DNA of 11,838 nt from Deltaproteobacteria bacterium (GTDB lineage: Bacteria; Desulfobacterota; Dissulfuribacteria; Dissulfuribacterales; UBA3076): positions 1 to 11,838 of the forward strand of contig WTCF01000224.1 of assembly GCA_013138705.1 (NCBI GenBank), in the 5' to 3' direction. Both the position numbers and the translations under genes were made by a program. Each line of letters opens with the position of its first letter. Positions within the stretch are counted from its first letter, which is position 1. The notes beneath the pieces are model-generated. The model saw only the letters and a list, made by a program, of their open reading frames with translations. It did not search any database and was not told where the DNA came from. Positions 6,831-11,838 of the stretch are shown in pieces.

Positions 6831-7455
6831 CCCCTTCCACCTTGGCCTTGCATTCAGAAAAGACCTTGTAAGTCATTTGCATGGTCTCAAGAGCAGGGGA
6901 AAGAATTTTGGAAAGATGTCCTAACTCAGAAGGACTTATTGTTAAATCTACCCCCATTGAAAAGGACTGCATGTGGTCAAGGCGATCCCCTCCCGGATGA
7001 ATATAAACCACAAAGATCTTTCTGCGTATGTCCATTAGAAGAGAACTTATATATTCCTGAATATCGGCAAGATCGTCCTCTGGCTCAGGTCTATTTTGAT
7101 ACAAAAGAATCAGGTCATATATGTGATATTTGAATCTGAACTTGATATCATCCTGTTGATTGATCAACCTCAACTTATACCCCAAGCATGTCAGTTCTTT
7201 CTGCAACAGTTTCCTTATCTGGGGCTCGGGACAATAGACAAGTGCTGTCTTGGTGCCTGGCTCAAAAGATTCAAAGCCTTGCGATTCGGTAGTGACTGCC
7301 TTTTCATCCGGAGACAGCGAAATTTTCTTGGAAGGGACCTCGATTTTTATTCGTTCTTTACAGTTCGGGCATGTAAAATACGCTACGCTATCTAAGGGCA
7401 ATTTTTCTTCAGCTATTTTGTAATGCCTGCTACAACCAGTACAAGTTACATCCAC
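6820..7455 (-). CDS. Zinc-ribbon protein with degenerate receiver-like domain, next to pilus ATPases
   Basis: The start is reassigned to a GTG at 7455: an AGGAG site (7464-7468) precedes it by 8 nt and lies just after the upstream gene's stop. A longer reading from TTG at 7503 would overlap that gene by 31 bp without a comparable site. The 211-aa product opens with a zinc ribbon, VTCTGC (Cys5, Cys8) and FTCPNC (Cys29, Cys32). A low-complexity linker follows (about 42-67). The second domain (about 68-211) has the alternating strand-helix pattern of a response-regulator receiver: TALVYCPEPQIRKLLQKEL, then YDLILLYQNRP, KIFVVYIHP and DLTISPSEL. The acidic pair after strand 1 and the phospho-accepting Asp after strand 3 (Tyr119 here) are absent, so phosphorylation is unlikely. 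Its place as third gene behind two PilT-type ATPases suggests a regulatory role in pilus motility. No named family is claimed. Confidence 0.75.
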   Translation of the reverse strand: MDVTCTGCSRHYKIAEEKLPLDSVAYFTCPNCKERIKIEVPSKKISLSPDEKAVTTESQGFESFEPGTKTALVYCPEPQIRKLLQKELTCLGYKLRLINQQDDIKFRFKYHIYDLILLYQNRPEPEDDLADIQEYISSLLMDIRRKIFVVYIHPGGDRLDHMQSFSMGVDLTISPSELGHLSKILSPALETMQMTYKVFSECKAKVEGEVF

Positions 7456-7463
7456 CTTACGAT

Positions 7464-7468
7464 CTCCT
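7464..7468 (-). promoter_or_regulatory. Ribosome binding site that decides the zinc-ribbon gene start
   Basis: AGGAG on the minus strand, 8 nt before the GTG at 7455 and a few bases after the stop of the preceding ATPase gene (7473-7475). It supports the GTG start over the in-frame TTG at 7503. Confidence 0.7.
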
Positions 7469-7472
7469 GTGC

Positions 7473-8651
7473 TCAAAAAAGACTCTCGGGTTCTTTTTCC
7501 CAATCCGCATCTACGCTCAATCCATCGATGTCAGATGTCTTCTCACCTCTCTTGCTTTTGACTTGATCTATTCCTTGACGCACGCTTGCTCGACTGCTGG
7601 CATATGCCAAAGATGTCTTTTCGTCGATAAGGCCTTGTTCGAAAAGTTGAATAATATGATGGTCAAAGGTCTGCATATTATACGCCTGACCACTTTCTAT
7701 GATCTCGTAAAATGTCTTTCCCTCGCTTTCTCCATTTATGATAGAGTTCTTGACACGGATATTATTCTGCATGATCTCAAAGATGGCCACCCTTCCTCCC
7801 TTTATTTTGGGCAACAGTCTCTGCCCAACCACCCAGCGCAAAGAATCCGCCAGGCGGAATCTGACCTGGCGTTCTTCTTCTGTTGAGTACATTCCTAGAA
7901 TACGATTGATGGTGTGGCCGGCGTTTGTCGTGTGGAGAGTACTGAATACAAGATGACCTGTCTCTGCTGCGTTGAGGGCCACATCCACTGTCTCTCTGTC
8001 ACGAATTTCTCCAACCAATATTACATGGGGTGCCTGGCGCATGGCCGCTCTCAATCCGCTGGCAAAGGCATCAATGTCTTTGCCGAGCTCCCTCTGGTTA
8101 AAAGTGGCCTTTTTGTGAGGATGGACAAATTCAATAGGGTCCTCCAGGGTAATCACATGGAGTTGTTCTGTCCTGTTAACCTCATCCAAAATGGTGGCAA
8201 GAGACGTGGTCTTGCCGGTGCCGGTGGCGCCGGTAAAGAATATTATCCCATTTTTTTCTCTAGCCATTGCCTTAAAGCAATCCGGCAATCCGAGTTCCTC
8301 AATAGTAGGGACCTTGCTCTCCAGCTTGCGCATTACAATGCTATAGACCCCTCTTTGGGAAAACACATTTACACGAAACCTCGGACCACCAGGCAAATCG
8401 TAGGAAAAGTCGCATGAGCCATGACGAAACAGGTCTGCCAAAAGTCGCCGGTCATCATTTATTAAAGCCAAAGCGAGCTGCTCTGTCTGGAAGGGGATCA
8501 GGTGACTGGTGGCAAGATCCATAACAACAGGATGAAGCTTACCATCTGCTGCTACTTGACATGGCCGACCGACTGTAAAGTTCAAATCAGATATCCTTGG
8601 ATGGGCACTAAGCATACCGGCTAAAATTCTATCCAGGTCTACCTGTTTCAT
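7473..8651 (-). CDS. Second type IV pilus twitching ATPase, PilT/PilU-like
   Basis: A hexameric cytoplasmic ATPase of the PilT/GspE family, acting at the pilus base. From the ATG at 8651 it has 392 aa: an N-terminal PAS-like domain (about 1-115), Walker A GATGTGKT (141-148) and an Asp box (LEDPIEFVHP, from about 169). The Walker B region HVILVGEIRD starts at about 209, and His box GHLVFSTLHT is at 232-241. The PilT hallmark AIRNLIRE is replaced by VKNSIING (300-307), so it is more PilU-like or an accessory PilT paralogue than the main retraction motor. It ends in a charged tail (about 360-392) that the first ATPase lacks. A longer frame beginning at a TTG (8747) would overlap pilT by 95 bp and is rejected. 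The chosen ATG is separated from the pilT stop by one base, so translation is almost certainly coupled. Confidence 0.92.
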   Translation of the reverse strand: MKQVDLDRILAGMLSAHPRISDLNFTVGRPCQVAADGKLHPVVMDLATSHLIPFQTEQLALALINDDRRLLADLFRHGSCDFSYDLPGGPRFRVNVFSQRGVYSIVMRKLESKVPTIEELGLPDCFKAMAREKNGIIFFTGATGTGKTTSLATILDEVNRTEQLHVITLEDPIEFVHPHKKATFNQRELGKDIDAFASGLRAAMRQAPHVILVGEIRDRETVDVALNAAETGHLVFSTLHTTNAGHTINRILGMYSTEEERQVRFRLADSLRWVVGQRLLPKIKGGRVAIFEIMQNNIRVKNSIINGESEGKTFYEIIESGQAYNMQTFDHHIIQLFEQGLIDEKTSLAYASSRASVRQGIDQVKSKRGEKTSDIDGLSVDADWEKEPESLF

Positions 8652-8652
8652 A

Positions 8653-9738
8653 TCAACCAACCTCTGTAAAGTCTGCAGCTGCGCTTTTGGCAAAAGGTTT
8701 AAACTTCGCTTTATCAACGCACTTGTTATAGGCCTCGTCCGGGTCAATCCATCCCTTTTGCATCAGTTCCATTATGGCATCGTCCAATGTCTTCATGCCA
8801 AATTTTTTGCCTGTCTGCATGGATGAAGGGATCTGATAGGTCTTTCCCTCGCGGATAAGATTTCTCACAGCCGGAGTGGCAACTAAAATCTCAAAGGCAA
8901 CACATCGCCCCTTTATATCAATCCGCTTGAACATGGTCTGCGATATCACAGCCCTTAAGGCGTCAGCAAGGGTCGCCCGAACCTGGGGCTGCTGGTGGGT
9001 AGGAAAGATCTCAATAGCCCTGTCAACAGTCTTTGCTGCACTGATGGTGTGCAAAGTGCCCATAACCAGGTGACCTGTCATTGCCGCCTCAATGGCCAGA
9101 GAAATTGTTTCCAAATCTCTTAATTCACCTACCAGAATTATGTCCGGGTCTTCACGAAGTGCCCCTCTCAGAGCTGCACTAAAGGACTTGGTATGGGAAC
9201 CCACTTCCCTGTGATTTACAAGACACCCTTTGTTTTCGTGGACAAACTCGATAGGGTCCTCTACAGTAATAATGTGATCCTTACGATTGCGGTTGGCATG
9301 ATCCAGAATTGCGGCAAGGGTGGTGGATTTCCCACTTCCGGTTGGCCCTGTGACCAGGACCAGACCCCTGGGGAGCATCGACAGCTTTGTCATGATATCC
9401 GGGAGTCCTAGCTGTTCGGCGCTCAGGATTTTACTTGGAATTTCCCTGAATACAGCACCGACGCCGTTTTTCTGCATAAAAAAGTTGGCCCTGTATCTGG
9501 CAAGATCCGGGATTTCATATCCAAAGTCAACGTCTCCGGTTTCTTCAAAGACCTTGATCTTATTCTCAGGGGCAATTTCATAGAGCATTGCCTTTAATTC
9601 ATCATTTTCCAGCATTTTGTATTTTATACGATTAAGGTCGCCTCTAATGCGAAGAATAGGAGGAGAACCCGATGCCAGATGGAGGTCCGACCCCCCTTGT
9701 TCATTCAGCAATTTGAAAAAAGCGTCTATCTTGGCCAT
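8653..9738 (-). CDS. pilT: Type IV pilus retraction ATPase PilT
   Basis: Powers disassembly of the pilus, giving twitching motility and DNA or surface pulling. The 361-aa protein from ATG 9738 starts MAKIDAFFKLLNEQGGSDLHL, the usual PilT N-terminus. Walker A GPTGSGKS is at 131-138 and the Asp box begins at about 159 (VEDPIEFVHE). Walker B DIILVGE is at 199-205, the His box GHLVMGTLHT at 222-231, and the retraction-specific segment AVRNLIRE at 290-297, one residue from the canonical AIRNLIRE. All are intact. The ribosome site AGGAGG (9752-9757) lies 13 nt upstream, longer than ideal. An in-frame GTG at 9765 lies upstream of that site and is not favoured. The gene is the first of the minus-strand pilus unit and is divergent from ftsE. 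No convincing promoter was found for it in the shared region. Confidence 0.95.
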   Translation of the reverse strand: MAKIDAFFKLLNEQGGSDLHLASGSPPILRIRGDLNRIKYKMLENDELKAMLYEIAPENKIKVFEETGDVDFGYEIPDLARYRANFFMQKNGVGAVFREIPSKILSAEQLGLPDIMTKLSMLPRGLVLVTGPTGSGKSTTLAAILDHANRNRKDHIITVEDPIEFVHENKGCLVNHREVGSHTKSFSAALRGALREDPDIILVGELRDLETISLAIEAAMTGHLVMGTLHTISAAKTVDRAIEIFPTHQQPQVRATLADALRAVISQTMFKRIDIKGRCVAFEILVATPAVRNLIREGKTYQIPSSMQTGKKFGMKTLDDAIMELMQKGWIDPDEAYNKCVDKAKFKPFAKSAAADFTEVG

Positions 9739-9860
9739 AGTAACAAGTGTACCTCCTGGTGACACACCAAAATATATTTATCTGGCTACTTTATCGGCCA
9801 AATGTGTTAAAAGACTTAAACCCGTATATTGAGGCACGCTCTATAATGAAAGTTTAACCC

Positions 9861-9889
9861 TTGATCGTCTGTTCCTTGGAAGGTATACT
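9861..9889 (+). promoter_or_regulatory. Candidate sigma70-like promoter for ftsE-ftsX operon
   Basis: TTGATC (9861-9866) and TATACT (9884-9889) with a 17-bp spacer. It would start transcription near 9896, just before the 7-bp tandem repeats, giving a leader of about 105 nt. A perfect TATAAT at 9842-9847 lacks a matching -35 at normal spacing and is a weaker alternative. Confidence 0.5.
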
Positions 9890-9897
9890 GCCTTTGT

Positions 9898-9977
9898 CGA
9901 AATTCGAAATTCGAAATTCGAAATTAGGTAACGCATCTACGTCTTTGTATTTTTTCCAATTTCCAATTTCAAGTTTC
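9898..9977. repeat. Inverted repeat with 7-bp-periodic arms in the ftsE leader
   Basis: CGAAATT occurs four times in perfect tandem (9898-9925). After about 30 nt, CCAATTT twice and then CAAGTTT (9956-9976) form the opposite arm. The reverse complement of 9956-9977 matches 9906-9927 at about 18 of 22 positions, so the segment can fold into one long imperfect hairpin. It ends 25 nt before the ftsE ATG. It is AT-rich and without spacer-like unique segments, so it is not CRISPR. Confidence 0.8.
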
Positions 9978-10002
9978 ACTGCCAAAATACAAGATCAACA
10001 AT

Positions 10003-10677
10003 ATGATCTCTATTGAATCATCCATTATTCGACTTAAAGATGTTTCCAAAAAGTATTCCATGGACAATGTTGTCTTTTCCGGCATTGATCTGGAGATTGA
10101 AAAGGGTGAATTCATTTTCCTGACCGGTCCCAGCGGTGCAGGGAAAAGCACTATGCTACGCATCCTTTTTTGTGCTGAACGGCCTACATCAGGAGAGATC
10201 TGGGTGGACGGTGTGATACTCTCATCCCTTTCAAATGCCCAAGTGCCATACCTGCGGAGAAAAATCGGTGTTATTTTTCAAGACTTCAAGCTCCTCTCAA
10301 ATCGCACCATATTTGATAATGTTGCCCTGAGTCTGGAAGTAATCGGCCTGGGAAAGAAGCAGGCAGAACAAAGAGTAATGCAAGTGTTGGAAGGGGTCGG
10401 GCTTGCAGGAAAAACGAGTCACTATCCGTTGCAGCTATCAGGAGGTGAACAACAGCGTGTAGCTATTGCCAGGGCCGTAGTCAATAGACCTTCCATAATT
10501 CTCGCTGACGAACCCACAGGAAATCTGGACCTGCAACGGACTGAAGAAGTAATAATGCTTATGGAAGAACTAAATGCCAGGGGGGCAACTATTATTTTTG
10601 CAACCCACGATGACAGACTATTTGAAAATACCCATCGCAGAGTGATAAGACTCTTTAACGGAAAAATCAGGATCTAA
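10003..10677 (+). CDS. ftsE: Cell division ATP-binding protein FtsE
   Basis: The ATPase half of the FtsEX complex at the division site. At 224 aa it has the normal FtsE length, and all ABC motifs are present: Walker [10 protein letters not shown] (42-50), Q-loop Gln93 in FQDFKLL, signature LSGGEQQ (145-151), Walker B IILADE (165-170), D-loop GNLD and switch His202 in FATHD. FQDFKLL and the ADEPTGNLD context are typical of FtsE rather than lipoprotein exporters. The ATG is the first in frame after the repeat-bearing leader, and its ribosome site is weak. The stop lies 2 bp before the ftsX ATG, so the two are co-translated. Confidence 0.95.
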   Translation: MISIESSIIRLKDVSKKYSMDNVVFSGIDLEIEKGEFIFLTGPSGAGKSTMLRILFCAERPTSGEIWVDGVILSSLSNAQVPYLRRKIGVIFQDFKLLSNRTIFDNVALSLEVIGLGKKQAEQRVMQVLEGVGLAGKTSHYPLQLSGGEQQRVAIARAVVNRPSIILADEPTGNLDLQRTEEVIMLMEELNARGATIIFATHDDRLFENTHRRVIRLFNGKIRI

Positions 10678-10679
10678 TA

Positions 10680-11564
10680 ATGACTTTGGCTATCCTTTGC
10701 CGTAGGGCTTTTTCCGACCTTAGACAAAACTTTTGTGCGCAGCTTATAACTACAATGGTGGTCAGCCTTTCCATCCTGATTTTTGCCTTTTTTACCTTGC
10801 TCTACTTTAACCTCCAGCACTTTGTTGATAGATTTGGTGCAGAGCTTGGCCTGGTGGTCTTCCTCACTGAAGATACACCAAAAGACCGGATTCCATCCCT
10901 CTATCAAAAGCTTACAGGACTGTCAGAAGTGGAGAAAGTAACTTACATATCTTCTGAAGAGGCCTTTGGTAGGCTGGAGAAATTTTTAAAGGATGAGAAA
11001 GAAGTGCTTGAAGGAGTTGATCCCCAGTTCCTGCCCCCTTCTTTTGAAATCCAGGTCAACAGGGCTGTGTTCCAGTTGAAGAGAATTAAGCAACTGGCCG
11101 GAGAAATAGACAAGTGGCCTGAAGTATCCAAGGTCCAGTTCGGGCAGGAGTGGATAGACAGACTGTATGTTTTTTCAGGTCTTGTTCGAACTATTGTGGC
11201 AATAACCGGACTCCTTTTATTATTCACCGCTGCTTTCGTGGTAACAAACACCATAAAGCTCACTGTTTATGCCAGACAAGAAGAACTCAAAATAATCCGC
11301 CTCGTTGGAGCGACAAACATGTTCATACAAGGTCCTTTCCTTGTCGAGGCCTTTTTACAGGGCCTCCTGGGCTCAAGCCTTGCCATAGGAGTCGTTTTTG
11401 CATGTTACAGGTTTGTACAAGGACTTGAAGCCAAGTCTGAGTTCCTCAGGGGTGTGAATATCTGTTTTATTCCTTGGCAGTATACCGTCGCTATAATAGC
11501 AAGCAGCGTATTGCTCTGTGTACTGGGTACTGTCTTGGCCATGCGGAGGTCCCTGCGTTTGTGA
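10680..11564 (+). CDS. ftsX: Cell division membrane protein FtsX
   Basis: The membrane half of FtsEX, which passes ATP-driven movement across the inner membrane to activators of cell-wall hydrolases. The 294-aa protein has four predicted membrane helices (about 21-44, 168-190, 219-242, 266-288). The extracytoplasmic domain between helices 1 and 2 (about 46-165) contains GLVVFLTEDTPKDRI and the segment VEKVTYISSEEAF, as is usual for FtsX. The conserved cytoplasmic loop after helix 2, VYARQEELKIIRLVGAT (196-212), is intact. The ribosome site AGGA (10669-10672) lies inside the end of ftsE, 7 nt before the ATG. The stop overlaps the next gene's GTG in a GTGA junction. Confidence 0.95.
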   Translation: MTLAILCRRAFSDLRQNFCAQLITTMVVSLSILIFAFFTLLYFNLQHFVDRFGAELGLVVFLTEDTPKDRIPSLYQKLTGLSEVEKVTYISSEEAFGRLEKFLKDEKEVLEGVDPQFLPPSFEIQVNRAVFQLKRIKQLAGEIDKWPEVSKVQFGQEWIDRLYVFSGLVRTIVAITGLLLLFTAAFVVTNTIKLTVYARQEELKIIRLVGATNMFIQGPFLVEAFLQGLLGSSLAIGVVFACYRFVQGLEAKSEFLRGVNICFIPWQYTVAIIASSVLLCVLGTVLAMRRSLRL

Positions 11565-11838
11565 TAAAGCGAAACCGGCTGTGGCTTATTGCTCTGATAA
11601 TATTATCAATACACGCTTACGCATTTGGCGAAGAGGATCTAGTCAAAAAAGAACTTGAAGCCCAACAGCAAAGGCTCAAGTCTCTGCAAAAAGAGATAAC
11701 AACTCACCAGGAAAAAGCATCTGACATAGAATCGAGTAAACGCTCATTACTCAAAGAACTAACAGAACTGGATGAAAAAATAGCTCAGCAGTGGGAAAGC
11801 CTTCAAAAAACTCGTCAGGAGTGGACAATAAAAGAACT
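11561..11838 (+). CDS. Secreted coiled-coil protein, probable EnvC-like/M23 murein hydrolase activator (N-terminal part)
   Basis: The frame is open from a GTG at 11561 (overlapping the ftsX TGA by 3 bases) to the right edge: 92 codons, no stop. A GGAGG site (11545-11549) lies 11 nt upstream. Residues 1-23, MIKRNRLWLIALIILSIHAYAFG, are a signal peptide with an AYA cleavage motif. From about residue 25 the chain is a charged, Gln/Lys/Glu-rich coiled coil (KKELEAQQQRLKSLQKEI, SLLKELTELDEKIAQQWESL). This is the architecture of EnvC and related activators, which carry a LytM/M23 domain after the coiled coil. That domain would lie beyond the window, so the assignment rests on signal, coiled coil and position right behind ftsX, the usual order in deltaproteobacteria. 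Another periplasmic coiled-coil protein cannot be excluded. Confidence 0.8.
   Translation, partial: MIKRNRLWLIALIILSIHAYAFGEEDLVKKELEAQQQRLKSLQKEITTHQEKASDIESSKRSLLKELTELDEKIAQQWESLQKTRQEWTIKE

Noticed and set aside
7456..7503. N-terminal extension of the zinc-ribbon protein
   Set aside because: It needs a TTG start inside the preceding gene; the GTG at 7455 has an AGGAG site at good spacing.
8652..8747. N-terminal extension of the second pilus ATPase
   Set aside because: It needs a TTG start and a 95-bp overlap with pilT; the ATG one base after the pilT stop is far more likely.
9739..9850. Sigma54-type promoter for pilT on the minus strand
   Set aside because: TGGCC-like words occur but no GG/GC pair at the required spacing; no promoter for pilT can be supported.
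9898..9925. CGAAATT array as a CRISPR
   Set aside because: The units are 7 bp, contiguous and without spacers; no cas genes are nearby.

Overview
The window looks like a piece of a Gram-negative, probably anaerobic or microaerophilic bacterial chromosome, most simply a deltaproteobacterium (Desulfobacterota). The reasons are the gene set (tandem PilT-type ATPases, an ftsE-ftsX-murein hydrolase activator operon, a Tat-exported superoxide dismutase-like protein), the protein-level flavour, a base composition that looks moderate, and the style of the intergenic repeats. This placement is inference from gene content; no marker gene for taxonomy is present.

Left part (1-2880), accessory: the 3' part of an IS1634-type transposase runs in from the left edge. 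About 520 bp without a gene follow, holding a long inverted repeat. Next comes a two-gene toxin-antitoxin module (Phd/YefM-type antitoxin and VapC-type PIN toxin) with a clear sigma70-like promoter and a dyad between promoter and gene. A second periodic inverted repeat follows, then an isolated WbqC-family gene.

Middle part (2899-9738), housekeeping, all on the minus strand. Read in the direction of transcription it is: pilT, a second PilT/PilU-like ATPase, a small zinc-ribbon protein with a receiver-like domain lacking the phospho-acceptor Asp, a Tat-signal Fe/Mn superoxide dismutase-like protein, galU and priA. The two pilus ATPase genes and the zinc-ribbon gene are packed almost without gaps and probably form one unit. 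galU and priA overlap by 8 bp and follow the SOD gene by 37 bp, suggesting a second unit. A stem-loop with a duplicated 9-mer in its loop separates the two.

Right part (9739-11838), plus strand: a candidate promoter, a leader with a 7-bp-periodic inverted repeat, then ftsE, ftsX and the first 92 codons of a secreted coiled-coil protein starting at a GTG that overlaps the ftsX stop. FtsEX is an ABC-type complex that controls periplasmic peptidoglycan hydrolases through a coiled-coil activator, so the third gene is most likely that partner.

The most unusual signals are not a new multi-gene system. They are (i) three intergenic inverted repeats whose arms are themselves short tandem repeats (periods 10, 9 and 7 bp), (ii) the zinc-ribbon pseudo-receiver protein next to the pilus retraction ATPases, and (iii) the divergent exported SOD-like protein. 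Several start codons are reassigned here on the basis of ribosome binding sites and gene overlaps.
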